This document shows, in pieces, positions 1 to 8,649 of a DNA stretch of 64,000 nucleotides (the first letter of the stretch is position 1; every line of letters begins with the position of its first letter). Both the position numbers and the translations under genes were made by a program. The stretch comes from Halobacillus ihumii (GTDB taxonomy: Bacteria > Bacillota > Bacilli > Bacillales > Halobacillaceae). The notes beneath the pieces are model-generated. The model did no database searches. It saw nothing but the letters and a program-made list of their open reading frames with translations, and had not been told where the DNA came from. Location of the stretch: the NCBI RefSeq assembly GCF_902726645.1, contig NZ_CACVAO010000002.1:26109-90108 (forward strand), given 5' to 3'.

Positions 1-666
1 ATTTTGCAGAGTAGCATTATCAGCCATTTTTATGTTGGTGTTGCCTTGATTGTTGCCGCCTGTTAAATTCTCCATGACATGGACTAAATATTGTGGGTCG
101 CCGTAATCATCCCAACCCAAGCGTTTTGCTTGTTGTTGGGCGAATGTTTTGGCTAACTCCGGTGTATGCTTTCCTCCATGTTCAGCGATGAAGTCGATAT
201 AGCCAACACCGAAATTATAGCTTTGCACAATTGTTTTGAAATCGACTCCTGCTTCTTCACCTCTTTGAAGTAAATCAGCAAAATATTGTACTCCCACTTG
301 AACACTTCTTATTGGATCTTGTATTGTATTGGGTGGTAATCCCAAGCTCTCTGATGCTTGCATAATATCCAATGTGTCAGAAGCTCCAAGTTCTTGAGCC
401 ATCAAAGCTAATAAAAACTCTGTATATTCGGCTACTCCATACTTTTCTGTATACGTTTCTAAGAGAGGTCTCCATTTGGCAATATAATCCGGAACTTGTG
501 CCTTTCCGTGAATCGTTCCAACGTTTCCATAATTGGGTTGCTGTTCACTCTTTAAACCCAATGCGGCTGAAGCTAGAAGCAGGATTAAAATCAAAAATGC
601 ATACACGGCTTTTTTCCAGTGCTTTTTAGCGATCATTGCTCCTTTGACTGTAGCAACAGCAGACAT
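1..666 (-). CDS. CwlT/VirB1-like cell-wall hydrolase of the conjugation system (partial, C-terminus outside window)
   Basis: Opens peptidoglycan for the transfer channel in Gram-positive T4SSs. The start ATG (666) follows GGGAGG. Reading the minus strand gives a basic N-terminus, one membrane anchor (about residues 19-38), then a lysozyme-like domain with a MAQELG segment (probable catalytic Glu), a MQASESLGLPPN segment and QSYNFGVGYIDF. These resemble the muramidase domain of ICEBs1 CwlT (family knowledge). The frame is open to base 1, so the expected second NlpC/P60 domain would lie beyond the window. It is the last visible gene of the minus-strand transfer operon, 18 bp after the EssB-like gene. 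The lysozyme fold is fairly sure; the two-domain architecture is inferred. Confidence 0.8.
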   Translation of the reverse strand, partial: MSAVATVKGAMIAKKHWKKAVYAFLILILLLASAALGLKSEQQPNYGNVGTIHGKAQVPDYIAKWRPLLETYTEKYGVAEYTEFLLALMAQELGASDTLDIMQASESLGLPPNTIQDPIRSVQVGVQYFADLLQRGEEAGVDFKTIVQSYNFGVGYIDFIAEHGGKHTPELAKTFAQQQAKRLGWDDYGDPQYLVHVMENLTGGNNQGNTNIKMADNATLQN

Positions 667-684
667 GTTCACTTCCTCCCTGCT

Positions 685-2067
685 CTATTTCTTCAATTCT
701 TCTAATCTCTTTTCAGCTTTCTTCAGTTCTTCGTTCAATTTTTCCTTTTCCTTTTCATCGTCCGTATCCTCTATTTGCTTTTTCAGATCATCAATTTGCT
801 TCTCAATTCCTTCGATTTTTTTAAGCCGTTCGTTTTCTTGTCTCTTTTCTTCAATTAACTTCGTTAATTCCTTATCATCAAATTGATTGGCCAAATATTC
901 CGCAGAGTGTAAATCGCCGTTTTCTATGAATGCTTTTCCCATTCGATGGGCTAGTGTTGCATCCTCAATAAAACTCTTACGGCTATCTAACACTGATTTG
1001 TTATAAGCCACAACAGCTTTTGCATCAGACAAACGTTGATTTTCCTCTAGTTTTAAATCAAGTATTTTTTCCTTTTTCTCTTGTTCATACATAGTTGATA
1101 CAACGTTTTCTACGGTTTTATTTGTCGGGTTCGTATCCAGGGCAAGTTGGTATTGTTCTTTTTTGATGAGAAAAGCAGCAATCTCTTTTTCGCTTTTGCC
1201 TGCCCTTTTCATAATGTCTACCACTTGCTTATAGTCCTGATCGTGAACAGCTTGGATTTTTTCAATTTGTAATTCCTTCTGTTCTAATTTTTCACTATAC
1301 TCTTGAGCAATGGCTTTACTTTGGGCGTTGGTTAACGTGTAAGCCCCTGTCACCCCTAACAACAAAGCGACAAGCGAACAAACGACAACCGCATAGAAAC
1401 GATTCTTTAATCTTTTCTCAATAGATGCAATGTCTTGGAAGTATTGATATTGGGTGTATTCGTAGCTTTGTTGTAGGTCGGCTTTTAGTTCGGAAAGGTT
1501 TTCAGATTCCTCAATGGTTTTAAGTAACTTAATGACTTGCTCTTGTTCCCTCTTTTTAAAAACTAACTTTTTCTGCTTATAGGCTTTCATCCCGTGTCGC
1601 AAAAAGGCTTCATAAGACTGACAGGAGATAAGCGCATACGCTAGGGCTTTATATTGGTCGATAGCTTCGTGTTCTCCAAGTGCGCCTTTATTTATAACAT
1701 CCACATAGGTAAAGCGAACACTGGTCATCGGGCGAAAGAAAACGGTACTTGGATGCAGCGAATAGGTATATTTACGGCTTAAAGGGTCAATTTCTAAAAC
1801 TGATTTAATCGCTGCTATTCGAACAGGTAAGGTTTCCTTTTTTAATTGTTCAAGAGATATAAACTGGTCGGGAATATCGTACGTCAACTGCACCCTGCCC
1901 TTTTCCATCGTTGCCTGTTGAAGATGAAGTGTATCCGGCTCTTGATTATGAGCGTGTTGTAGACTATCTAAATTGATTTCCTCAGCTTCTCCGTTTTCGA
2001 TTAGTTGTACAACCGCCTGATCTTTGGCAATTTTAATATTTCCTTCACCAAAATTCGCAATTTTCAA
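685..2067 (-). CDS. EssB/YukC-like membrane protein within the conjugation operon
   Basis: 460 aa, TTG start after GGGAGGGTG. A cytosolic N-terminal domain (about 1-222) precedes one transmembrane helix (about 224-246). An extracytoplasmic helical region follows, then a strongly charged Lys/Glu coiled-coil tail (about 400-460). This order (pseudokinase-like domain, single TM, helical outer domain, charged tail) and local similarity around the pre-TM segment match EssB/YukC, the pseudokinase subunit of Firmicute type VII secretion. Here it lies between virB4 and the wall hydrolase of a T4SS, where a VirB8/TcpC-like scaffold might be expected. I infer a bridging or scaffold role at the membrane. 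No kinase motifs are visible. The assignment rests on architecture and weak similarity only. Confidence 0.55.
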   Translation of the reverse strand: MKIANFGEGNIKIAKDQAVVQLIENGEAEEINLDSLQHAHNQEPDTLHLQQATMEKGRVQLTYDIPDQFISLEQLKKETLPVRIAAIKSVLEIDPLSRKYTYSLHPSTVFFRPMTSVRFTYVDVINKGALGEHEAIDQYKALAYALISCQSYEAFLRHGMKAYKQKKLVFKKREQEQVIKLLKTIEESENLSELKADLQQSYEYTQYQYFQDIASIEKRLKNRFYAVVVCSLVALLLGVTGAYTLTNAQSKAIAQEYSEKLEQKELQIEKIQAVHDQDYKQVVDIMKRAGKSEKEIAAFLIKKEQYQLALDTNPTNKTVENVVSTMYEQEKKEKILDLKLEENQRLSDAKAVVAYNKSVLDSRKSFIEDATLAHRMGKAFIENGDLHSAEYLANQFDDKELTKLIEEKRQENERLKKIEGIEKQIDDLKKQIEDTDDEKEKEKLNEELKKAEKRLEELKK

Positions 2068-2087
2068 GGCTTCACCCTCCCTTTCGT

Positions 2088-4067
2088 TTATGACATAACA
2101 TGTTCTTTGGATTCTTCGATTTCTGCGTTTGAAATTCTGATATTCTCCGTATAGTCAGGCTCATCGACAGCCGGTAGATCATACTCTTTTTCGTACCTTG
2201 CTTGATCCCATAAGCGCAATTCTTCTTGTGTCAATTGCACCTTCATAAAGGCTCGGTTTGACCCGTGGATAAAGAGGGCTTCCCCTTGCCTTTTGGCACT
2301 CAACAACCTTTTTTCTTCCTTCGAGAAATTTTCTTTTAATCGGCTAGTGACTTCTTCTACCCCGACATTATCAAGTCCAAAAAAGACTTTGGTAAAGCTG
2401 TTTTCAATAACAGCAGCCCCTAAATCATTAGCAGCATCTAATACGTCCTGAATCTGCTGTGTACCGGCTATTGCCCCTGCATTATATTTTCTAAATCGCT
2501 TGTAAGCCGAATAGAAAAATTCCATCGAATCAGGGTTTTTGGAAAGAAAGTGAAACTCATCAATGAAACAATAAACGGCTTCATCTCGATTTTTGGTTAC
2601 TTCATCCCACAAAAACGAAAACGTATTGAGATAAGCTGCAGCTTGAACATCGTGTTCATTTTGCAGTCGCTTTAAATTGAAACTGACGAGCTGATCGTTC
2701 AGATTCACATTGGTATGACCATCGAATATGGTGTTCGAACCTGAACAGTAACTTTCTAGGATGTAGAAAAAGTCTTGTAATCGTTCAAAACGCTCGATAT
2801 CCTTTTGCCTTAATATTTGTAGCTGTTCATATAAATCACTTAATGTCGGGAATCCCTCTGACGGGACCTCTTCGATCATTTTGTATTGAAAAATTTCTTT
2901 TGCATCGTAAGTATCTCTGATGACTTTGTCCAGAAGCGCCTTTTCCACTTTTGATAGATCAGGTTTTAATACATTGAAAAACGCTTTCAATCGTTGAATT
3001 TTATTCTTCACAATCATTTCAATTGTTTCATTGACTTCATCGCTGCCTGTATCCGAACTAAAGATTTGAAACGGATTAATCTTCGTTTCCGAATTAGAAG
3101 AAAGGTTAATAACCTGCCCCCCTAATTTGCTGACAATGCTTGAATACTCATTTTCAGGGTCAATGATGAAGATGCGATTTCCCATAGCAAATAGGCGCAT
3201 GATCTTTTGCGTCATATAGGTGGTTTTTCCAACACCCGATGTCCCAATAATCGTCATGTTTTGGTTTAATGTCTTGTTACGGTCAAGGTAGTCTACAGCG
3301 ATTAACGACCCTGTTTCCCGATTGACCCCTTCCACTTGAGCCGTAGGGGTTAGCTCCAATATTTCTGCATCGTCAAACGGCATAAAGGAGGATGCAGCCT
3401 CCGTGTTACTTAATCGGGATGTATAATCGGTCAACAAGTTTTGTTCGATCGGCAACGAGGACCAGAAAGCGTGATACATGGCTTTCGTTGGTGTGAGTTG
3501 TTGCAGCCTTAACCTTGTCAACGTTCTCACTACTGAGTCATTCAAGTTATCTAATTCTGTTAAACTATTAGCTTGAAGAAACAGATACGTATGTTGTTTA
3601 ATGTAAGTCGTTTCGGCATTTAAATATTTGTCCAGTTGAAGATTGGCAGATTCAATCTGCTTTTTTAACTGTTTCTTCAGATACGGGTCAACGCTTTTTT
3701 CCATTTCCACTTGCTTGTTTTTAATGGATTCATTGTAATGGTGAACCATCCTGGAATCATCGGCTGATTCCAAGTGCTGTGAAATGGTGATATTTCCCCT
3801 TTTTCTTTTTAAGTCATTTAACCAGTTTCCACTTCGCTGATTAGGATAGCCTGTTATTGCTATTACTCGAATGTAGTTACTTCCTGCTTCAATATGTTCT
3901 GTTTTTTCTTCCCACGAAAAGGGATAGATTTCATCTAGCGTGTGTGTATCTAGTACGTTATCAATTTCATCTGAAGACAGGGAATCATCGATTTGAATAT
4001 CTTCCTCAACGCTTTCACGCTTTTTCGGTTTTGCAAAAGGGAACAGTAATGATCGAATAGCTGACAT
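2088..4067 (-). CDS. VirB4/TraE-family conjugation ATPase
   Basis: 659 aa, ATG start preceded by GGGAGAG. This is the energising ATPase of the type IV secretion channel, acting at the inner face of the membrane. Walker A is GTSGVGKTT (about 275-283) and Walker B is CFIDEFHFL (Asp-Glu about 503-504). The N-terminal third is the usual VirB4 domain that docks on the membrane complex, and the C-terminal half is the RecA/HerA-like motor domain with the GTQQIQDV segment typical of the family. Length is normal. It follows the TrsD-like gene by 26 bp and precedes the EssB-like gene by 20 bp, so it sits in one operon. This is the firmest anchor for calling the region a conjugation system. Confidence 0.93.
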   Translation of the reverse strand: MSAIRSLLFPFAKPKKRESVEEDIQIDDSLSSDEIDNVLDTHTLDEIYPFSWEEKTEHIEAGSNYIRVIAITGYPNQRSGNWLNDLKRKRGNITISQHLESADDSRMVHHYNESIKNKQVEMEKSVDPYLKKQLKKQIESANLQLDKYLNAETTYIKQHTYLFLQANSLTELDNLNDSVVRTLTRLRLQQLTPTKAMYHAFWSSLPIEQNLLTDYTSRLSNTEAASSFMPFDDAEILELTPTAQVEGVNRETGSLIAVDYLDRNKTLNQNMTIIGTSGVGKTTYMTQKIMRLFAMGNRIFIIDPENEYSSIVSKLGGQVINLSSNSETKINPFQIFSSDTGSDEVNETIEMIVKNKIQRLKAFFNVLKPDLSKVEKALLDKVIRDTYDAKEIFQYKMIEEVPSEGFPTLSDLYEQLQILRQKDIERFERLQDFFYILESYCSGSNTIFDGHTNVNLNDQLVSFNLKRLQNEHDVQAAAYLNTFSFLWDEVTKNRDEAVYCFIDEFHFLSKNPDSMEFFYSAYKRFRKYNAGAIAGTQQIQDVLDAANDLGAAVIENSFTKVFFGLDNVGVEEVTSRLKENFSKEEKRLLSAKRQGEALFIHGSNRAFMKVQLTQEELRLWDQARYEKEYDLPAVDEPDYTENIRISNAEIEESKEHVMS

Positions 4068-4093
4068 ATTATCTCTCCCTCCTTCTGTGTTGA

Positions 4094-4759
4094 TTATCTG
4101 TGGTTAAAGTTCATAAACCAATACAGAATGTTTTTGTATTCATCGGCACTTAATTTTCGTACAACTAAGTCGTAGTTCGAAAACGTATTTTCTAGTGATC
4201 GTTTCAATTCAGCCGTTTTCTCATCCAGATTTTTACTTGCCATTTCCAACGATTCTAGCGATTGATCTTTCATTTTCTCGCTGATGACAATAAGGTGTTC
4301 TTTTGTTGTCATTTCCGATGTGTCATTGAATCGCTCAAAATGTTCAATATAAGAAGCAATCAAGTTTTGCTTAACGGTGTCTCCTCGTTCTTCTGCTTCA
4401 ATATACCGTTTTTTCCAAGCCAGAATGTACGGCACAAAATTGACAGGAACAGTCATATCCAATGTCTGTAAGGATGTATTCGTTGTATCTCCCGAAAAGT
4501 GACTGGTGAGAAACGCTGCATAATCATCAAATACATTTGCCTGTTCAACAGTATTGAAGAGTTCCATATTAATGCCTGTTGCGGACATGGCCGCAACTAA
4601 ATGATTATTATTTAAAACGATGTATTCAAGATACTGCGCTTTAATTAAGGACATGTCTTGAATCGATTGTTGCACTTGGGTTTGCCTTTGCTGCTCTCTT
4701 TCATGCAAAGACATATCATAAGGCTTATTTTTACTCGCTTTGTTTTTCTGAAGAAACAT
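4094..4759 (-). CDS. TrsD/TraD-like cytosolic conjugation protein
   Basis: 221 aa, hydrophilic, with no signal or membrane segment, and helical in the C-terminal third (Lys/Glu-rich coiled-coil-like segment about 155-195). It lies directly upstream of virB4 and downstream of the PrgI-like gene. This is the position of the small TrsD/TraD protein in pSK41/pIP501-like transfer operons, from which the name is borrowed. No catalytic motif is visible. Role inferred from position: a VirB4-associated accessory factor. Confidence 0.55.
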   Translation of the reverse strand: MFLQKNKASKNKPYDMSLHEREQQRQTQVQQSIQDMSLIKAQYLEYIVLNNNHLVAAMSATGINMELFNTVEQANVFDDYAAFLTSHFSGDTTNTSLQTLDMTVPVNFVPYILAWKKRYIEAEERGDTVKQNLIASYIEHFERFNDTSEMTTKEHLIVISEKMKDQSLESLEMASKNLDEKTAELKRSLENTFSNYDLVVRKLSADEYKNILYWFMNFNHR

Positions 4760-4772
4760 TGCTTTTCATCCT

Positions 4773-5120
4773 TCATTCAAGAAAATGATTTCTCGGTTTT
4801 GTTTTGGTATAGAATAGCTTTTGACGATTCTTATAGTCTTGCTGATATTTCAGCCATTGCAGAAGTGTGATATTCATACGTTCTCGTATAGGTTTCATCA
4901 AGACAAGAGCGAATCCAATAGAGCCAACAATTAAACCTATAACCCCCCTGATAATTAACAACCAGAGTGGGTACGGGGGAATTAACACAATACCCACACC
5001 GATCAAAGCGAAAGGCAACACTTTAGTCACAAAGTTCTTTAAAGAAATACCTGTAATAATGTTGTAGTCTGATTCGACTTCTTCAGGAAAAATAAAAACT
5101 TTTTCTTGCGGTTCTTCCAT
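4773..5120 (-). CDS. PrgI/TrsC-family (VirB3-like) conjugation membrane protein
   Basis: 115 aa. Starts with an acidic cytosolic segment ending in a FIFPEEVESDYNIITG motif, followed by two adjacent hydrophobic helices (about 36-75) and a basic C-terminus. PrgI-family proteins have this layout: a short N-terminal '(V)P.(V)..E(D)..(G)' motif and two TM segments, and they occupy the VirB3 position beside VirB4. The gene is tightly packed between the VirB2-like and TrsD-like genes. Confidence 0.75.
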   Translation of the reverse strand: MEEPQEKVFIFPEEVESDYNIITGISLKNFVTKVLPFALIGVGIVLIPPYPLWLLIIRGVIGLIVGSIGFALVLMKPIRERMNITLLQWLKYQQDYKNRQKLFYTKTKPRNHFLE

Positions 5121-5132
5121 ACAAACACCTTC

Positions 5133-5369
5133 TTACGTAAAGAGATTGTAGACCCACGGAGCAACCCATATAATCGCAGCCCCTAAAGCAACTGCCCCCA
5201 TCACTCGACCGATGGAACGAAACACTTCATCTTTCTCTTGTGGATTCTTCAACTTGTGCATACTCGTCACGATGATATAAAGACTGACGACTATGCCCAC
5301 ACTGACCACTAACCCTGTCAAAACGCCTTGAATCGTTAGTAAAGCACTATCTATCTTTTGTTCTATCAT
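5133..5369 (-). CDS. VirB2/CagC-like small two-TM T4SS protein
   Basis: 78 aa. Two hydrophobic helices (about 12-34 and 52-75) are separated by a basic-acidic loop (HKLKNPQEKDEV). Size and topology match VirB2/CagC-like pilin-type subunits in Gram-positive transfer operons. The start ATG (5367-5369) is preceded by AAGGAGG. It could instead be a TrbC-type pore protein; the two groups cannot be separated here. Confidence 0.7.
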   Translation of the reverse strand: MIEQKIDSALLTIQGVLTGLVVSVGIVVSLYIIVTSMHKLKNPQEKDEVFRSIGRVMGAVALGAAIIWVAPWVYNLFT

Positions 5370-5447
5370 TCGTCATCCTCCTTAATCCGCCTGATTGAAA
5401 GTGTTGTTCTTTGTTCTTTTGTATTAGATTGGTAATCTTCCAACCTC

Positions 5448-5954
5448 TTACGGGTGTCTTCCTTCGTCAAAAGCTCGGTTAATTTGTTGAGTTTTCCTTC
5501 TTTGTTGATTACCTTCCTCGGTTTCAATCTCATGTATTTGTGACTGGTATCTTTCCAAAGCTTTATGTTGGTTGACTCCAAATAAATCAAACATACCTTC
5601 CAACATAGCATTTCCGGCAAATTGAACTTCGGATGCCCCTCGTTTCATCTTCAATACTTGTTCTGTCAAATCGGGCATAGAGACATTTTCCAGCGCTTTA
5701 ACTTCTTTTAATGAGGCCCCATTGTTCAGCATGTGTCTTTCCAGTTTGTATTTACTGATATCGATTCCAGTTTCAGACCGATTTTGCATCACCTTTTTTC
5801 TAAGGGATGGCACCGGCTTGCCGTAAGTATGAGCCCAATGTTCCTTTTGGGTTTCCGGAAGTGACTGAAAGTCCTTATATAAAATGCCCTTTTCTCTCTT
5901 ACGATCTGTGAGGATTTTCTCACCCATGAAGGTTTCAAATGACAGTTTTACCAT
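5448..5954 (-). CDS. Conserved-looking hypothetical protein of the transfer operon
   Basis: 168 aa. ATG at 5954 was preferred over an upstream in-frame GTG because GGAGGTG lies 7 bases before it. The protein is hydrophilic and mostly helical with no membrane segment and no motif I recognise. The frame stops at 5448, but the +1 frame (open from about 5620) runs on hydrophilically to 5366 and overlaps the start of the VirB2-like gene as ATGA. The native C-terminus may therefore be longer and frameshifted. Position suggests a cytosolic T4SS accessory or relaxosome factor. Confidence 0.6.
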   Translation of the reverse strand: MVKLSFETFMGEKILTDRKREKGILYKDFQSLPETQKEHWAHTYGKPVPSLRKKVMQNRSETGIDISKYKLERHMLNNGASLKEVKALENVSMPDLTEQVLKMKRGASEVQFAGNAMLEGMFDLFGVNQHKALERYQSQIHEIETEEGNQQRRKTQQINRAFDEGRHP

Positions 5955-5989
5955 GATATTCACCTCCAGTTATATCCAATTCGAGTCTA

Positions 5990-6130
5990 TCACACAGCTT
6001 GATGATCCTCTATCGTTTTCACAAACAACCGATCGAGAACATCACTATCATAATTCTTCCAGAACGAACGAGGTGTCCCTGTAATGACATAAAGCCACTC
6101 AATAATGGTGCTACGTTCGCTTTGGCCCAT
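5990..6130 (-). CDS. Small protein, possibly BH0509-like family
   Basis: 46 aa, starting MGQSERSTIIEWL with AAAGGAG 6 bases upstream. It has a TGTP turn and a following helix (SDVLDRLFVKTI). Size, the Ile-Glu-Trp helix, the TG turn and the 'D..(L)..(L)/(Y)' helix resemble the small BH0509-type proteins of Bacilli, but this comparison is from memory. It heads the transfer operon, 35 bp before the 168-aa gene. Function unknown. Confidence 0.6.
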   Translation of the reverse strand: MGQSERSTIIEWLYVITGTPRSFWKNYDSDVLDRLFVKTIEDHQAV

Positions 6131-6227
6131 TGATTTCTCTCCTTTCTTTTTTTGGTTTCATCCTTAATAACATCATATCAAGTATGAATTATTTTGTAAA
6201 TAAAAAACAGCAAATTCTTACTGTTTT

Positions 6228-6869
6228 TTAAAGTCCCAAATCAATGCTGATTTGTGCCATTATTAAATTTAAATAATATCGCTCACTCATGTTCATTTCT
6301 TCAGCATTATCTTGGATTTGTTCTTTTACTTCTTCCCCAAATGTTAGATGTAAAAAATCTTTATTAGTTGTATGAAAAGATTTTACAGTTAATGTTTTGT
6401 TCATTACATAATGAGCGATCAGACTATTTAATGATATTGCATTTTCAGTACAATATTTCATAAGTTTATTTTTGATTGTTTTATCAATTGTTATTTGAAC
6501 ATTAGCTTTTGTTGCACTATAAATTGTTGCATCCTCTTTTAATATATCCTCCCCTAAAAACTCATGGGAATGTTTGTAGAAGTAATCACAGACTAATAAA
6601 CCGAAAAACCTTCTTCTTGATAATCCAAAGTGATCGAGCTGATCTAATCGGTCTTTAAACTGTTGGTTTACGGTAATGTTTGTGGCATGAGTCAAACCAT
6701 GAATATCCATCTTAATTTGATCTACTTTTTTTCTGGTAATCTCACCTTTTAATATATTAGATAAAGCAAGGGAAATTATATTTCGTTTGCTCGTCCCCAT
6801 TCTTTTCGCTAAACGACTAATCACTTCATTTATTTCTTTATTTACAAGGACGCTGATTTGCAACTGCAT
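6228..6869 (-). CDS. Protein made of four tandem ribbon-helix-helix-like units
   Basis: 213 aa. Four units of about 45-55 residues each begin with a short beta-strand of alternating hydrophobic residues, followed by two helices: QLQISVLVNKEINE (about 2-45), HATNITVNQQFKDR (about 60-105), ANVQITIDKTIKNK (about 120-160) and FLHLTFGEEVKEQ (about 170-213). Each has an MGTSKR/LSRR/ISLN/MSER turn before the second helix, as in MetJ/Arc folds. Normal RHH repressors have one unit and dimerise. I infer a DNA-binding regulator or relaxosome factor of the transfer operon, which it precedes on the same strand. Confidence 0.7.
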   Translation of the reverse strand: MQLQISVLVNKEINEVISRLAKRMGTSKRNIISLALSNILKGEITRKKVDQIKMDIHGLTHATNITVNQQFKDRLDQLDHFGLSRRRFFGLLVCDYFYKHSHEFLGEDILKEDATIYSATKANVQITIDKTIKNKLMKYCTENAISLNSLIAHYVMNKTLTVKSFHTTNKDFLHLTFGEEVKEQIQDNAEEMNMSERYYLNLIMAQISIDLGL

Positions 6870-7036
6870 GTCCTGCCCCCTAATTCTCTATTTTATTTGA
6901 AGGAAAGTTTTGTTATAATATTATTCAAAGACAATTCGTATCAAGGATATTTCATAAAATATGATACCATGTCTTAAATAGCAGAACAAACTGCCTATTT
7001 AGAAAATTCTACAAAAATAAAAAAACCCCTGCACTC

Positions 7037-7079
7037 AGTTTCATTTGGTTCTTGTTTGGCGACAGCACCAAATGAAACT
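7037..7079. repeat. 13-bp perfect inverted repeat in the rep-transfer intergenic region
   Basis: AGTTTCATTTGGT (7037-7049) and its exact complement ACCAAATGAAACT (7067-7079) are separated by 17 bases. The region between the divergent RHH gene and rep (6870-7233) is otherwise AT-rich and gene-free. No T-run follows, so a terminator is unlikely. It may be an operator or replication-control site. Confidence 0.65.
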
Positions 7080-7233
7080 CCCAAGAAAGCAGAAGGTTTT
7101 TATATAGCTATCATTTATATTCTTTGTTCATTGTATCAGAAATATTCATGAAAGTGAAGATAAAACCTCTGTTTTTTCCTTGTCACATTTTGGGCGTTAT
7201 TAGCGCAGGGAACAAAAAATGGAGGTTTTTATA

Positions 7234-8334
7234 ATGGAAAATCAAACAGCAATTTTAACAAAGCCAAAGAAACCAAGAGGAGAATTACGGTTACCGCAAC
7301 TTCACTTTGTTGCAATGGACGATTGGGTTGACAAATTAGGAGAAAAATCATTTGTACTCTGGTTGAAATTATTAACCCATGCCGACCGTCGTGATCCAGA
7401 GAGAATCCAAGATATAGTACCTTATGATATTGAATCTTTAGCCAAAAAACACTTAGGAATGAGTAAGGCAAAATTTTACCGATTGATAAAACCCCTCTGG
7501 AATTATGGGCTTGTTGATCTCATTGAATATGAAGCATCAACAAGAAAAACTCAAAAACCTGTGAATGTCATTATATATGAATATCCTCAAAATGATTATG
7601 GGCTTGCTATTAAACCATTAGAAAAACTACGTGATTACGAAACAGACTATAAATCAAGTGGAACCAAGTTCGGCAAAAAAGGAGGACGTCCAAAAATAGA
7701 AAAGGACACAACTTCTAACCGTTTTAAAAATAAAACGGTAGGTAAATACCACTTAAACCGTTTCAAAAGTAAAACGGTAACCGTTTCAAAAGTAAAACGG
7801 TTGACCGTTTCAAAAATAAAACCCAATAATGTATCAAATGAATCTAGTAATGTATCAAATGAAAGTAATAATGTTTTAAATAATTCATCATCATCAATAG
7901 ATAGAGATAACACCATACATAGAGAATCACCTAAAAAAAATATTGATGATGATGAGAACATAAAAAAACTAAATCTCTTATTCAATGAAAATAGTAGTTA
8001 TCAATATCTCTATGATTACCTTGACAATAAGAAAGTTAACCATCGGGATATTGAAGACACCATTATTAAATGTTCCGAGCTTGAAATCACATCATTCACA
8101 AGGGCCGATCTTGATATACAATGGCAACGAGTTATAGAGCAACTTGACAAGGGAAGTATTACAGTTTTTAGTAAATTCTTTGCTAAGGGTCTTGCTATAA
8201 TCAAAAAAAATAAGGGCATCAGAAAAAATCATCATGAACAAGTCCAACGGGATCAAGATGAAGATGTTGAAAGAAAACGAGCAAGACAGCAGTTAAGATC
8301 AACCCTTTATTATAACTGGTTAGAAGAATCCTAA
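7234..8334 (+). CDS. Plasmid replication initiator with internal iterons
   Basis: 366 aa. ATG at 7234 was chosen because GGAGG (7222-7226) is 7 bases upstream. The N-terminal 120 residues form a winged-helix-type DNA-binding domain (LPQLHFVAMDDW, PYDIESLAKKHLGMSKAKFYR, LWNYGLVDLIEYE). A basic linker is followed by a low-complexity Asn/Ser segment and a helical C-terminal domain with DnaD-like character. Residues about 160-200 are encoded by four palindromic repeats (7717-7822), the layout of theta replicons whose origin lies inside rep. It initiates plasmid replication by binding these repeats (inference from family and repeats). Confidence 0.82.
   Translation: MENQTAILTKPKKPRGELRLPQLHFVAMDDWVDKLGEKSFVLWLKLLTHADRRDPERIQDIVPYDIESLAKKHLGMSKAKFYRLIKPLWNYGLVDLIEYEASTRKTQKPVNVIIYEYPQNDYGLAIKPLEKLRDYETDYKSSGTKFGKKGGRPKIEKDTTSNRFKNKTVGKYHLNRFKSKTVTVSKVKRLTVSKIKPNNVSNESSNVSNESNNVLNNSSSSIDRDNTIHRESPKKNIDDDENIKKLNLLFNENSSYQYLYDYLDNKKVNHRDIEDTIIKCSELEITSFTRADLDIQWQRVIEQLDKGSITVFSKFFAKGLAIIKKNKGIRKNHHEQVQRDQDEDVERKRARQQLRSTLYYNWLEES
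7717..7822. repeat. Four iterons inside rep (probable replication origin)
   Basis: Copies at 7717-7740, 7756-7778, 7779-7801 and 7803-7822 follow the consensus AACCGTTTYAAAARTAAAAC, the first three ending in GGT. Each is an imperfect palindrome (ACCGTTT...AAACGGT). Copies 2 and 3 abut, and copy 4 lacks the right arm. They encode repeated (N)RFK(S)KTV peptides. A second short repeat (TAATGTATCAAATGAA, twice in about 7831-7864) follows. Iterons in the rep coding sequence are known from RepA_N-type replicons. Confidence 0.8.
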
Positions 8335-8358
8335 TAAGTCCGTAAGGAGAAAAATGTA

Positions 8359-8649
8359 ATGGATAAATACTCTATTTTTAATTGTTTGGACTTAATAAGA
8401 AAAAATAGATACGTATTAAAAGAAACAAAAACTCCATCCCCTGAAGGTGATGTTATTATGTTGATAGACGATCAACTCAAGGTATATATATCTAACCAAT
8501 TGGGAATAGAAGATGACTTAATGATTGGAAAAATGATAGATATTTATTTAGAAGATAAACCATTTAACTATGAAGGCTATAGTGTTTCTATAGATACAGA
8601 TGGTTTCATTCAATTCTTAAAAGGTAATAGCAATAACCCTTTACAATAA
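8359..8649 (+). CDS. Hypothetical 96-aa protein downstream of rep
   Basis: ATG preceded by AAGGAG (spacing about 9), 24 bp after rep, so probably co-transcribed. Acidic, with no membrane segment. The C-terminal half alternates beta-like segments (VYISNQLG, YSVSIDTDGFIQFL). Not recognised. Position suggests a copy-control or partition accessory role, which is speculative. Confidence 0.6.
   Translation: MDKYSIFNCLDLIRKNRYVLKETKTPSPEGDVIMLIDDQLKVYISNQLGIEDDLMIGKMIDIYLEDKPFNYEGYSVSIDTDGFIQFLKGNSNNPLQ

Noticed and set aside
5884..6084. 66-aa plus-strand ORF at the head of the transfer operon
   Set aside because: Antisense to the 168-aa and 46-aa genes, which both have good ribosome sites.
7741..7864. 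Possible CRISPR array at the rep repeats
   Set aside because: Repeats are palindromic iterons with no unique spacers and lie in frame inside rep; no cas genes in the window.
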